Shown: positions 24,547-32,977 of the stretch, in pieces
Numbering within the stretch: position 1 is the first letter of the stretch
How the letters are laid out: the number at the start of each line of letters is the position of its first letter
Program-made: the position numbers and the translations under genes
Notes under the pieces: model-generated
Database searches by the model: none
What the model was told of the DNA's origin: nothing
What the model saw: the letters and a program-made list of their open reading frames with translations, nothing else
Assembly (NCBI RefSeq): GCF_012027555.1
Contig: NZ_SNUQ01000007.1
Coordinates: 1-42,461 of the forward strand
Reading direction: 5' to 3'
Length of the DNA: 42,461 nt
DNA from: Thermococcus sp. CX2
GTDB lineage: Archaea > Methanobacteriota_B > Thermococci > Thermococcales > Thermococcaceae

Positions 24547-24563
24547 TCCCGAGAAGAATACTC

Positions 24564-24619
24564 CTGCGATGATGAGTGAATCCAATGCTGACGGGATGAT
24601 GAAACCCCGACCTGAGCAC
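24564..24619 (+). ncRNA. C/D box guide RNA upstream of the DUF2391 gene
   Basis: All four boxes are present in order: C box ATGATGA (24569-24575), 12-base guide GTGAATCCAATG, D' box CTGA (24588-24591), spacer CGGG, C' box ATGATGA (24596-24602), 9-base guide AACCCCGAC, and D box CTGA (24612-24615). TGC before the C box can pair with GCA after the D box. A TATA box ends about 20 bases upstream, giving a transcript start at the RNA's end. The first guide complements AUUGGAUUCA, which I recall as a conserved archaeal 16S sequence (near E. coli 962), with the methylated base predicted as the G after UU. The second guide would target GUCGGGGUU, which I cannot place. Confidence 0.88.
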
Positions 24620-24646
24620 TTACCAACGGGCGAAAGGGGAAAGGAA

Positions 24647-25108
24647 ATGGAAGATAAGCTCGACGAGATATACACCAGCCTTGAGGAGCTCCGCAGGGAG
24701 GTCGAAGAAAAGAAGGCACCCGACAGGCTCGGGTGGGACGACATAGCCCAGGAGATCATCGGAGCGGTAACCTTCGCCCTTCCATTCCTCTTCACTGGCG
24801 AACTTTGGGAAATCGCCAAGGACATATCCGTGGAGCGCTCCCTGGTAATCCTCATCATGACCCTGGCCGTTGCGTATCTCTTCATTGCGAAGTCCCGGAT
24901 AGGTAACCTCAAAAAGGAAGAGCTCTTCCACGTCCCAAAAAGACTTCTCACGGTGACCCTGATAGCGTATCTGATTTCCGCCGGGCTGATATACCTCTAC
25001 GGCATCAACGGGATAGCCGACTTTACAACGGAGCAGTACCTCAACGCGACCATACTTATAAGCACCTTTGCAGTCATCGGAGCGATAACTGTTGACATGG
25101 TGAAGTGA
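24647..25108 (+). CDS. DUF2391 family membrane protein
   Basis: The 153-residue protein has a coiled-coil-like charged start (MEDKLDEIYTSLEELRREVE) and four hydrophobic segments: EIIGAVTFALPFLFTGELWE, SLVILIMTLAVAYLFIA, LLTVTLIAYLISAGLIYLYG and ATILISTFAVIGAITVDMV. The ALPFLFTGELW pattern suggests DUF2391, whose function is unknown. I chose the ATG at 24647, which follows GGGGAAAGGA; starting at 24569 would translate the C/D RNA into 26 meaningless residues. The downstream Toprim gene starts at the very next base after the stop. Confidence 0.72.
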   Translation: MEDKLDEIYTSLEELRREVEEKKAPDRLGWDDIAQEIIGAVTFALPFLFTGELWEIAKDISVERSLVILIMTLAVAYLFIAKSRIGNLKKEELFHVPKRLLTVTLIAYLISAGLIYLYGINGIADFTTEQYLNATILISTFAVIGAITVDMVK

Positions 25109-26125
25109 ATGAAAATCGTCACTGGAAAGAGGTTTGAAGCCTTTGCGGATGAGAACGCACTGATTTTCCCGGAGTATGGGAAGAATAGAAGAGAGCTCGT
25201 TGAGATTGCTGGATCGCTCACAGGCGAGGAGACCGTGGTAACAGCGAGCCTCGAGCTCATGGACCTGATACTCAGCAGGTTCAAGGGCGAGGGACATTTC
25301 CTTATTTACTCCGACACTGGAAAGACCCTAACCACAAGGGAGGCCTATGAGCTGAGGAAATACCTCGACTTCGATCTCCGGGGTGGCTTTACCGGAGAAC
25401 CCTCCCGGGCGAGCGTCCTTTTCGTCGAGGGCAAAACCGACGCGAAGTTCTTCAAGGCCGTTTTTAAGAAGCTGTACGAGTTCAAGGAGAGCAGAGAAGT
25501 TCCAGCGAATCTAAAATTCATTGAGAGGGTCTTCGAGCGCGAGAACTTCGAGCTGTTGAGAAACGAAAATGGCTTTTTGGCAGTGATTCCGAGCGAGGGC
25601 AACTCGGGAGTCATCCGAAACCTGGGCAACTTTATCAGAGCGATGGAAGTCTTTGAATTCAGTGTTGACAAAATAGGAGTCGCCATAGATGTTGATGACA
25701 ACAGAGAGAGTGCGATGGCCTCGATAACCGGGAAGCTCTCCCGGTTCCATCCGGAAAAAACGGCCGCAGGTTTTAGGGTTGGGAAGACAGAGGTGATTCC
25801 CCTAATCATAGGCCTCCCCTTCGAGGACGAGCTAATCGAGTGGAAGAAGCCCACCGTTGAAGATTTAATGCTCCACCTCATAGCGCGGGAGGGACTTCTG
25901 GAGAGAATCAGACCGGCATTAAGAACCCTAAACGAGAGCCTGGGAAGGACGCTAAAGCCCAAAGAGGTCATGTATCTGGCCCTCTCGGCCTACGGACACT
26001 GGGGCAACCTGGAAGGCTTTTACGAGCTCTTTGTCATGCGCTCCCGCTTCAGAAACCTCAAGGCCGTCCTGAGGGAGGCGGGGCTTATGGAAGGGCTTTT
26101 CACCCTCTCAGGCAAGAACCGTTGA
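25109..26125 (+). CDS. Toprim-domain protein (OLD/DUF3226-like), stand-alone
   Basis: The 338-residue protein has the two Toprim hallmarks: SVLFVEGKTDAKFFKAVFKK near residues 105-124 (catalytic-type Glu and DAKFF), and KIGVAIDVDDNRESA near 190 (DxD). Around them are a helical N-terminal region and a C-terminal part with WKKPTVEDLMLHLIAREGLL. Toprim proteins of the OLD and DUF3226 type are nucleases of overlooked function; here no ATPase is fused or adjacent. The start abuts the stop of the DUF2391 gene with no spacer, so the two are co-translated. Nuclease activity and any defence role are inferences. Confidence 0.65.
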   Translation: MKIVTGKRFEAFADENALIFPEYGKNRRELVEIAGSLTGEETVVTASLELMDLILSRFKGEGHFLIYSDTGKTLTTREAYELRKYLDFDLRGGFTGEPSRASVLFVEGKTDAKFFKAVFKKLYEFKESREVPANLKFIERVFERENFELLRNENGFLAVIPSEGNSGVIRNLGNFIRAMEVFEFSVDKIGVAIDVDDNRESAMASITGKLSRFHPEKTAAGFRVGKTEVIPLIIGLPFEDELIEWKKPTVEDLMLHLIAREGLLERIRPALRTLNESLGRTLKPKEVMYLALSAYGHWGNLEGFYELFVMRSRFRNLKAVLREAGLMEGLFTLSGKNR

Positions 26126-26138
26126 ATTTTTATTTCCA
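26124..26138 (+). promoter_or_regulatory. TATA box of the HAD hydrolase gene
   Basis: TTGAATTTTTATTTCC about 30-40 bases before ATG 26166 matches an archaeal TATA box; it also provides a T run after the Toprim gene stop. Confidence 0.45.
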
Positions 26139-26165
26139 ACCATCAACCTGGCGTCGGTGATACGT

Positions 26166-26861
26166 ATGAAGCTCGTCTCATTTGACGTCTGGAACACCTT
26201 GCTGGACATAAACGTCATGTTTGACGCGATGGCAGTGGAGCTCTCGAAGCTAATGGGCGCCTGTATAATCGATGTGGCTGAAGGGATGCTCCTCACGAGG
26301 GAAAGAATAAAGCTGATTCGCGCGGAACAGAGGGGAAATCCACAGAGGGCCTTAGAGGAGAGCCAGGAACTTCTGGCGGAGCTCCTCGGAACAGAGGTCG
26401 AGGTCGTAAGGAGGGCAGCCGCGAGGGCCGTTCTGAAAGTTGACGATGAGATAGTCCTGCCTGGGGCCAAAGATGCCCTCAAAGGCGTGAAGAAGAAAGG
26501 CTTGAAGACCGTTGTCCTCGGCAACGTGATGTTCTGGCCGGGCTCATACACGAGGTTCCTGCTGGAGCGCTTTGGGCTAATGGAGTTCATAGACAGAACC
26601 TTCTTCTCGGATGAGGTTCTGGCGTACAAGCCAATGCCCGAGATGTTCGAAAAGCCCCTTAGGGCCTTCGGAGTTGAGCCGAGTGAAGCGATACACGTAG
26701 GGGATACCTACACGGAGGACTTCAAAGGCGCGCTGAACGCTGGAATGTGGGCGGTCTGGATTAATCCCGAGGCAGAGGAAGTGAAGAAAATCCATGAGAG
26801 GGGCTTTGAGGTGCCGGATGTTGAGGGAATCCTGGAGGTGCTGGAGGAGTTGGGAGGTTAA
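26166..26861 (+). CDS. HAD superfamily hydrolase
   Basis: The 231-residue protein carries the four HAD motifs: SFDVWNTLLDINVMF (nucleophile Asp in DVWNT), VVLGNVMFWPGSYT (motif II, with G in place of the usual S or T), SDEVLAYKPMPEMFEKP (Lys of motif III) and AIHVGDTYTEDFKGALNAGM (motif IV). The substitution in motif II is a point to check, since the hydroxyl residue normally contacts phosphate. It is a C1-cap HAD of phosphatase or dehalogenase-like type; the substrate is unknown. GGTGATACGT precedes the ATG. Confidence 0.86.
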   Translation: MKLVSFDVWNTLLDINVMFDAMAVELSKLMGACIIDVAEGMLLTRERIKLIRAEQRGNPQRALEESQELLAELLGTEVEVVRRAAARAVLKVDDEIVLPGAKDALKGVKKKGLKTVVLGNVMFWPGSYTRFLLERFGLMEFIDRTFFSDEVLAYKPMPEMFEKPLRAFGVEPSEAIHVGDTYTEDFKGALNAGMWAVWINPEAEEVKKIHERGFEVPDVEGILEVLEELGG

Positions 26862-27011
26862 ATTGGCTTTTTTAACAGTCTTATCCACCAAATCAACGCA
26901 TTTGGGTTGATACAGTGAAACATCATGGAAGTCAAAGAGCTGGAGAAACAGGGCAAAGGAAGAAAGGGCCATTCGGTTGAAATAATAGACAGGAAACACG
27001 AATCCCAGAAC

Positions 27012-29333
27012 TCATTTCTTCGGCTTCAACCACGCCCCAAGGCCGACCTGCTTTGTCTTCTGATATCTCAGGTCCTCCTTACGGTAGCCGAACGCCTCCA
27101 AAATCCTCATCACAGCCGGGAGAACCTGGTTCTCGATGTAGTAGTCAGCGTCGTACTTGTGCCTTGCTGGGTCGAACTCGTCGAAGGGTATGGCCCTGTC
27201 GCCTATCCTTCCAGAGCCTTTAAGCACGATGTAGCTTATTATCGTGCCGGGGCGGACTTTTATCCCCCTCGCAGCGAGGCGCTTGGCTATCGCTACGTGC
27301 GGGCCGGTTGCCTTGTAGTCCTTCAGCTCGCGCGTTATCTGCTCGTGGATGACGAGCTTCTCCGAGGGCACCTCGTACTTGCTCAGCTTTTCGGTTACTT
27401 CTTTAACTATCTTAACTGCCCCCTCAACGTTACCGTTCCTAAGGAGTGTCTCAAGAACCCTCGCCTGGGTCTCCTTGGCTATCTCGCTCCAGTCACGCCT
27501 CACTATCTCGAGGCCCCTCGTTATTATCTTGCCATCGTCATCGATGAGCGCGTATTTCTTCTTGGTGACGAAGAAGCCCCTCTTATAGAAGCCCTCGTAC
27601 TCAAGCTCCAGGAGGCCGGGCAGCTTGGCGTTTATGTACTTGAGGAACTCCTTGGCTTTTTTCTTGACGGTTTCGGCATCTTTTCCTGGAATCGTGGCAA
27701 AAAGGCCGTCCGTGTCAGCGTAGAGCACTTTAAAGCCGAACTTCTCCTCTATCTCCCTTATCGTCATCTCGATGTAGCTCCTACCCCAGGCGGTGATGCT
27801 CTCGGCGCACTCCTTGCAGTACCAGCGGGCCCTTGCGTAGCCGTAGTAGCCGTAATAGCTGTTCGCCAGAATCTTAATTGCCTTCTGCCTGTAATCGAGC
27901 ATTCTCCTCTCCACAGGATCAACTGAAGCCTTCATGCGCCTCTTTATGGCCTGCCTCTCCTCGAGAAGAGCTCCGAGAAGACTCGGTATGAAGCCTGGGA
28001 AATCCTTGCAGAACCTGTGTCCAACCTCAGGGGCAGTGTCGTACTCCTTACAGCCCTCCTTGTTGAGGGTGTCGGGTGAAACGTTGTGGGTGATGATGAT
28101 GGAGGGGTACAGAGAGCGGAAGTCGAGGTAGACTATGTTCTCCCACAGCCCCCTCTCTGGCTCCTTGACGTAGCCGCCAGCGTAGCTGTTCCTTCTTCTA
28201 ATGAGCTCCCTCTCATCGGGCTTGTTTGGAGCCAGCTCGTTCCTCTCGTAGGCCGCCCTCAGCAGGAACCATTCAACCAGGTTGCCCGTGCTTGAACGCG
28301 ACACATCCCAGAGGCTCTGGCCTATCAGCCTCGAAAGCTGGGCCTCCATCGGGAAGAACTCCCTTCCGAGCTCATAGGTTGCCTTTGCATCTTCCATAGA
28401 GTAGCGCGCAACACGCTCGAGCCCCTCGTCGCTCTCCCAGGCCAGGGTTATCTCCTCCGCGTATACCTTCTCCTTGGGTTTGCCAAAGACCGCCTCATAA
28501 ACAACCTCAAGGGTGTAGGTCGGCAGGTTGATGGTGCGCCTTATGACAGGATAGAGGTCAAAGTGAATCCTCCCCTTAACCTCCACGGCGAAGCGGTCGC
28601 CCATGCGGTGTATCTTCGGCTCGCTTCCGTCCCGCCCGAGGGTGAAGCTTATCCCAAGCTTCTCGCAGCGTTTTTTCAGGTAAGCAAAGTCAAAGTTGTC
28701 GCCGTTGTAGGTAATGAGAACATCAGGATCCTTCTCCTTAACAACCCTCAAAAAGCGCTTTATCATCTCCTTCTCGGTTGAGACGACATCAACGTAGGGC
28801 AGGTCGATCTTTTTCCAGGTTATAACCCTCGCCTCGTTCTCATCCGCGTAGCTTATCATGAGTATGGGCCCGCTCCCGAACTCGTCGCCCTCGTGGTAGA
28901 GCGTCTCGATGTCAAAGGCGAGCATCTTCAGTTCTTCATCGCCCTCCATGGGGACGAGGCCCTTGTCTATGAGGTAGCGCTTGGCGAAGGGGATGTCATA
29001 CTCATAGATGTCCACCACAGCGGGATGCTTCCTTATCTCATCCCTTATGGCCGGGACATCCTGCGGGTGCTCGAAGTAGAGCTTCCAGACCTCAACAGGT
29101 CGACCGAGGAACTTCTTCTTCACCTTCTTGGCACGCTTGACCTTGACAACCTTTCCGTGGCGCTCCGCGGTTATCTTCTTGACCTCCTCGATGGCAGAAT
29201 CGTCCTTGAGGAGCACATAGATGTAAGGCTCGAAGTCTCTGTCGTACTCGATTTTAAACTCTCCCTTCTCTTTCTTGAAGATTCTGATGACAGGCTTTCC
29301 GTCCTCTGTGATGTAGTCGACGTCAAGGATCAT
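27012..29333 (-). CDS. polB: DNA polymerase B (KOD/Vent-type), intein free
   Basis: The 773-residue replicative polymerase shows the exonuclease motifs ([34 protein letters not shown]) and the polymerase motifs: [20 protein letters not shown] (motif A), [20 protein letters not shown] (motif B) and [13 protein letters not shown] (motif C, DTD), then [21 protein letters not shown]. All three positions where Thermococcales polymerases often carry inteins (in [22 protein letters not shown]) are uninterrupted. The ATG at 29333 (AGGTG in front) gives the standard [12 protein letters not shown] start. Confidence 0.97.
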   Translation of the reverse strand: MILDVDYITEDGKPVIRIFKKEKGEFKIEYDRDFEPYIYVLLKDDSAIEEVKKITAERHGKVVKVKRAKKVKKKFLGRPVEVWKLYFEHPQDVPAIRDEIRKHPAVVDIYEYDIPFAKRYLIDKGLVPMEGDEELKMLAFDIETLYHEGDEFGSGPILMISYADENEARVITWKKIDLPYVDVVSTEKEMIKRFLRVVKEKDPDVLITYNGDNFDFAYLKKRCEKLGISFTLGRDGSEPKIHRMGDRFAVEVKGRIHFDLYPVIRRTINLPTYTLEVVYEAVFGKPKEKVYAEEITLAWESDEGLERVARYSMEDAKATYELGREFFPMEAQLSRLIGQSLWDVSRSSTGNLVEWFLLRAAYERNELAPNKPDERELIRRRNSYAGGYVKEPERGLWENIVYLDFRSLYPSIIITHNVSPDTLNKEGCKEYDTAPEVGHRFCKDFPGFIPSLLGALLEERQAIKRRMKASVDPVERRMLDYRQKAIKILANSYYGYYGYARARWYCKECAESITAWGRSYIEMTIREIEEKFGFKVLYADTDGLFATIPGKDAETVKKKAKEFLKYINAKLPGLLELEYEGFYKRGFFVTKKKYALIDDDGKIITRGLEIVRRDWSEIAKETQARVLETLLRNGNVEGAVKIVKEVTEKLSKYEVPSEKLVIHEQITRELKDYKATGPHVAIAKRLAARGIKVRPGTIISYIVLKGSGRIGDRAIPFDEFDPARHKYDADYYIENQVLPAVMRILEAFGYRKEDLRYQKTKQVGLGAWLKPKK

Positions 29334-29362
29334 AACCAACACCTGAAGGATAATCCACTCCA

Positions 29363-29402
29363 AAGCTAATAAACTTCACCGAACCAGACAACTTTTTAAA
29401 CT
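29363..29402. promoter_or_regulatory. Divergent promoters of polB and the RNA methyltransferase
   Basis: On the minus strand GAAGTTTATTAGC (29365-29377) lies about 35 bases from the polB start. On the plus strand AACTTTTTAAACTTCC (29390-29405) is about 20-25 bases before the methyltransferase ATG at 29422, implying almost no leader. Confidence 0.55.
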
Positions 29403-29421
29403 TCCCTGCGAAGGCCCGAGC

Positions 29422-30783
29422 ATGGAGCTGTTTTACAGGGTGAGCTTTCAGGAAGTGGTGGCCGACGCCCTCATGCTCGTTGAGGAGCGCGAGCTGTCCT
29501 CAAAGCACGCCCTTGAGAGGGTCTTTAAGAAGGTCGCCGGTAAAGACCGCGAGAAGGCGCGCGGCTTAGCTCACGCATACGTCTTTGAAATCGAGAAGTG
29601 GAGGGCCAAAATTGACTTCATAATCAATTCCGTGCTCAAAGGTTCAAAGATCGAAGACCTCGACCCCTATCTGGCTAATCTCCTCCGCATAGGCACTTTT
29701 GAAATCCACTTCAGAAAGGTTCCCCCGGCAATAGCCACCGACTCTATAATCCGCGTCGTCAAGGAGCGCTTTGATTTTTCCCGCGCCAAGTTCGTTAACG
29801 CGCTGATGCACGAGATAGAGAAGTTCGACGTCGAGAGGGCCCTAAAGAGGCTCAAAGAGAGAGATAGAATCGAGTGGCTCTCCGTCCGCTTCTCGCACCC
29901 TAGGTGGTATGTGGAGTACGCAGTCGAGCTCTTCGGCTACGAGGAGGCCGTTCGCCTGCTCCTCAGCAACAACAAGGCGCAGCGTTATTACGTCAGAGCT
30001 AACACTCTCAAGACTGACGTTGATTCCCTGAGGGATTATCTCGAAGAGAACGGCGTGAGAACTGCCTTAACGCCCCTTCCCGACGTGCTCAAGATTCTTG
30101 AGTATAAAACGCCTGTCACAAGGCTCAACTGGTACAAAGAGGGTAAGTTCGTAATTCAGGATTTGGCGAGTGCCTACGTCGCCCACGTTTTAGCTCCCGA
30201 GCCGGGGGAGAGGGTTCTCGACCTGGCGGCGGCACCGGGGAGCAAGACCTTCCACGCAGCGGCGCTGATGGAGAACAAAGGGGAGATTGTAGCGGTTGAC
30301 TACTCCTACGACAGGCTCATGCGCATGAAGGAGAAGATGAAATTGCTCGGAATCAAAAACGTTAAGCTCGTCCACGCGGACGGCCAGAGCTTTAGGGATA
30401 AGGAGAAGTTTGATAAAATAATCCTCGACGCCCCCTGTTCAAGCTCGGGAACCTACAGGCAGTTCCCGGAAGTCAAGTGGCGCTTCGACGAGAAGAAGAT
30501 AAAGCGCATCATAAACGTCCAGAGGAACATGCTGAGGAACGCCTATGAGAACCTGAGAGACGGCGGCGAGATGACGTATTCGACGTGCTCTATAAGGGTT
30601 GACGAGGACGAGGAAAATGTTCTCTTCGCGATAAACCGGGTCGGGCTTGAGCTTATCGACTATCCCTTCAGCTGGGGCGATAGGGGCTTCCTTGAGATAG
30701 GGGAGAAAGTCTTCAGAGCGTGGACGCACAGGCACGACTGCAACAGCTTCTTCATTGCAAAATTAAGAAGAGAACAGGGCTAA
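29422..30783 (+). CDS. NusB-NSUN-type RNA m5C methyltransferase (RsmB/Nop2 family)
   Basis: The 453-residue enzyme has an N-terminal NusB-like helical domain (residues about 1-140, with the LRIGTFEIHFRKVPPAIATD motif), then a SAM-dependent m5C RNA methyltransferase. Landmarks: VLDLAAAPGSKTFHAAALME (SAM binding), IILDAPCSSSGTYRQFPEVK (PCxxSG motif IV catalytic Cys), and MTYSTCSIRVDEDEENVLFA (motif VI TCS, nucleophilic Cys). The target (rRNA or tRNA) is not known. Its stop overlaps the convergent secreted-protein stop by four bases. Confidence 0.93.
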   Translation: MELFYRVSFQEVVADALMLVEERELSSKHALERVFKKVAGKDREKARGLAHAYVFEIEKWRAKIDFIINSVLKGSKIEDLDPYLANLLRIGTFEIHFRKVPPAIATDSIIRVVKERFDFSRAKFVNALMHEIEKFDVERALKRLKERDRIEWLSVRFSHPRWYVEYAVELFGYEEAVRLLLSNNKAQRYYVRANTLKTDVDSLRDYLEENGVRTALTPLPDVLKILEYKTPVTRLNWYKEGKFVIQDLASAYVAHVLAPEPGERVLDLAAAPGSKTFHAAALMENKGEIVAVDYSYDRLMRMKEKMKLLGIKNVKLVHADGQSFRDKEKFDKIILDAPCSSSGTYRQFPEVKWRFDEKKIKRIINVQRNMLRNAYENLRDGGEMTYSTCSIRVDEDEENVLFAINRVGLELIDYPFSWGDRGFLEIGEKVFRAWTHRHDCNSFFIAKLRREQG

Positions 30784-31865
30784 GAGCCCTGGATGGACTT
30801 TATAGCCTCCTGGAGCATGTGGACGGCGTCTCTTTCCACTAGGTAGGCCTTTCTTACCAGATGCATCTTCGGGAACGTGGGTATCCATCCCCAAGCGCGG
30901 AGCTTGATGTCGTTGAGGTTGTCAGTGTGCCAAGCGTCCAGCATCATCTGGGTCGCGTTCTGGTGCATCTCCATAGCTAATGCGAGCGTTTCATTGTCAA
31001 CGCCTAAGGCAGTTGCGTTGGCGTAGACCTCATCGAACTCGTCGTGGAAGTTGAGGAAGTACATCGTCCAGATCCGCATTATGGCCATCATCCTGGTGTA
31101 TATGAAAGTGACGGGAACATCGAACTTTAAGTCGTCTATGAGCACTGCGGTGTCTACTATATCATCATCTGCATCGCCCACCTCAAGGACAAGGGTTATC
31201 TGCTCACCCTGATACTGGGAGACGTCCACACTGGCGGTGTAGATTGGACTCATGTCCTCTAAGACAACACCGTCCTCACCGTTGATGGGGGTGAGATAGG
31301 GATCAATGGCAGTGATGTAGGGTATAGTGCCGTTGGGAAGGGTGGCGGCGATTTTCTTTGTCCCATCGGGAAAGACAACGTAGGCGTAGAAGAAGTCGTT
31401 GTAATCTGGGTAATCGTCCGTGACCATCCTCCACTTGAACGAGAGGACCTTTGCACCATATGGGACTCTCAGGGTTATCGTCAGTTTTGCGACGTCATAG
31501 ATATCCTGACCCGTAGCAGGCTGTCCCCCCGCTATGGAAACTCCCCCAACGCTCTCAACATCGTAGGTTTCATTCCCTGTTACCACGTACCTTGCATCTC
31601 CCGAGCTGAGTATCACATACGAGTCACCCTCAATCGGAAAGCCGAGGATCGGCTTTTTGGCTATGAGAATCTGCTCCTCCACCCCAGTAAACTGGGCACT
31701 GATGAGCGAACCGTGGAATTCAGAATTCAGGATAGCGATGGCCTCATCCGCAGCATCCCGGGTGATAACACTCCCATAAGTGGCCGCAACAGAGCCTAGA
31801 GAAATAAGGCTCCCAACAATCAAAAGGATTGTAAAAAATATGGTCATTTTTCTTGGTCTAGACAT
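30780..31865 (-). CDS. Secreted protein with choice-of-anchor-type beta domain
   Basis: The 361-residue protein has an N-terminal hydrophobic signal (MTIFFTILLIVGSLISLGSV after an MSRPRK start). The middle has a beta-sandwich-like part with DYNDFFYAYVVFPDGTKKIA and SVDVSQYQGEQITLVLEVGD, resembling secreted archaeal anchor/adhesin domains. The C-terminal third is helical (MMAIMRIWTMYFLNFHDEFD, MHQNATQMMLDAWHTDNLND). There is no obvious C-terminal anchor or sorting motif. Family unknown. ATG 31865 follows GGTGAGCTT. Confidence 0.62.
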   Translation of the reverse strand: MSRPRKMTIFFTILLIVGSLISLGSVAATYGSVITRDAADEAIAILNSEFHGSLISAQFTGVEEQILIAKKPILGFPIEGDSYVILSSGDARYVVTGNETYDVESVGGVSIAGGQPATGQDIYDVAKLTITLRVPYGAKVLSFKWRMVTDDYPDYNDFFYAYVVFPDGTKKIAATLPNGTIPYITAIDPYLTPINGEDGVVLEDMSPIYTASVDVSQYQGEQITLVLEVGDADDDIVDTAVLIDDLKFDVPVTFIYTRMMAIMRIWTMYFLNFHDEFDEVYANATALGVDNETLALAMEMHQNATQMMLDAWHTDNLNDIKLRAWGWIPTFPKMHLVRKAYLVERDAVHMLQEAIKSIQGS

Positions 31866-31895
31866 AAGCTCACCCATATTGATATTTGAAATACA

Positions 31896-31912
31896 ATTAT
31901 TTAAATATTGTC
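31896..31912 (-). promoter_or_regulatory. TATA box of the secreted-protein gene
   Basis: The minus strand reads CAATATTTAAATAATTG about 35-40 bases upstream of ATG 31865, close to an ideal TATA box within an AT-rich region. Confidence 0.6.
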
Positions 31913-31965
31913 AACAGTCACGATGAAGAACTTAAAATAGAGACCTAAACATAGAGAAATCCAAC

Positions 31966-32580
31966 TTACAGTGGCTTCCTCCTCACGGGCCCCCTCGGGT
32001 ACTCCTCCTCGAATATCTCTGCTGTGAAGCGGTAGACTTTGGTGTCCTCGTCGAGCCAGCAGTCGGGGGGCAATCCAGCCTTCCAGCAGGTCTGAGCTAA
32101 AAACTCCTCCTCATCCCAGCCCCACTCTACAGGCACCTGCGGAAGGAGAAGGCCTGAATGTATCCCCTTCTCGATTATCAGGCCGTCCTGGCCCACCTTT
32201 ATCTCCCTCGGCCTCTCCTCTGGCGGGCCTTCTATGGGCTCGGGCGGAGTTAGGACGCTGACCTCCACTGTAAGCTCATCAAGTTCTTCCGGCCCGACTG
32301 GCGGAAAGCGTGGGTCATCGACGGCAGCGTAGATGGCCGCTTTTATCGTCGCCTCCACTAGGGGATAAATCGGCAATGGAAAGCCTATGCATCCCCTCAG
32401 CGCCGCCTGCAGCGGGACGTTGTGGCGGTTGAGGGTAACAAAGACTCCCATTTTCTCCCAGAGCTCTTCTGGAGTGTCTTCAGGAGGCTTTATAGTCTTC
32501 CCGTGCCTCACGTACTCCTCAATGGCCCTCCTCGCGAGCCTGACCAGAAACTCTCCCCACTCATCCTTTATTTTGTACAT
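31966..32580 (-). CDS. AMMECR1 domain protein
   Basis: The 204-residue protein is a full AMMECR1/TIGR00296-family member: MYKIKDEWGEFLVRLARRAI at the start, VTLNRHNVPLQAALRGCIGF containing the family motif LRGCIG, DDPRFPPVGPEELDELTVEV and SGLLLPQVPVEWGWDEEEFL. It resembles the Pyrococcus PH0010 protein of known structure, which has two subdomains and an unknown, possibly RNA- or redox-linked, role. AMMECR1-type proteins are sometimes fused to MEMO1 and radical SAM partners; none is adjacent. GGGGTGGG lies upstream of the paired ATGs (32583, 32580). Confidence 0.92.
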   Translation of the reverse strand: MYKIKDEWGEFLVRLARRAIEEYVRHGKTIKPPEDTPEELWEKMGVFVTLNRHNVPLQAALRGCIGFPLPIYPLVEATIKAAIYAAVDDPRFPPVGPEELDELTVEVSVLTPPEPIEGPPEERPREIKVGQDGLIIEKGIHSGLLLPQVPVEWGWDEEEFLAQTCWKAGLPPDCWLDEDTKVYRFTAEIFEEEYPRGPVRRKPL

Positions 32581-32630
32581 CATCCCACCCCTGTAGAACG
32601 TAGGCATTAGAGGTTATTTAGCTTTCCCGC

Positions 32631-32646
32631 AAAGTTTAAAAAATTG
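32631..32646. promoter_or_regulatory. Bidirectional TATA box between AMMECR1 and the MTH1187 operon
   Basis: AAAGTTTAAAAAATT (32631-32645) can serve both directions: it lies about 30-40 bases from ATG 32675 (plus) and about 55 bases from ATG 32580 (minus). Confidence 0.45.
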
Positions 32647-32674
32647 CCGAATTAAACTTAGCCAGGTGTCGAAG

Positions 32675-32977
32675 ATGGTCATCGTGGAATTCGTGATAGT
32701 ACCCCTTGGTGAGAAGAGCCTGAGCAGATACGTGGCCGCGGTGGTAAAGCTTTTAGATAAGAAAGGTGTTAAGTATCAACTGACACCGATGGCAACTATC
32801 ATCGAAGTTCCGACCGTGAAGGAGGCTTTCGATATAATCGGAGAAGCCCACGAGCTCATGTTCAAGCTCGGGGCAGATAGGGTTTCAACAATGGTGAGAA
32901 TCGATGACAGAAGGGATAAGCATGTTCACATGGAGGATAAGGTGAAATCAGTCCTCGAGAAGGCAAGGGGTGGTTGA
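32675..32977 (+). CDS. MTH1187-type thiamine-binding protein
   Basis: The 100-residue protein fits the MTH1187/YkoF-like family: MVIVEFVIVPLGEKSLSRYV, then YQLTPMATIIEVPTVKEAFD, and MFKLGADRVSTMVRIDDRRD. Members of this family bind thiamine or a related pyrimidine. Here the gene starts an operon with a DUF373 protein and a coiled-coil protein, and its stop overlaps the next start. I use ATG 32675 with AGGTG before it; a GTG at 32666 is less likely. Confidence 0.85.
   Translation: MVIVEFVIVPLGEKSLSRYVAAVVKLLDKKGVKYQLTPMATIIEVPTVKEAFDIIGEAHELMFKLGADRVSTMVRIDDRRDKHVHMEDKVKSVLEKARGG

Noticed and set aside
26925-27926. 333-codon open frame on the plus strand over the polB 3' half
   Set aside because: It is the mirror of polB coding sequence with no recognisable domain; its first 90 bases are intergenic, but no promoter or ribosome site is convincing.
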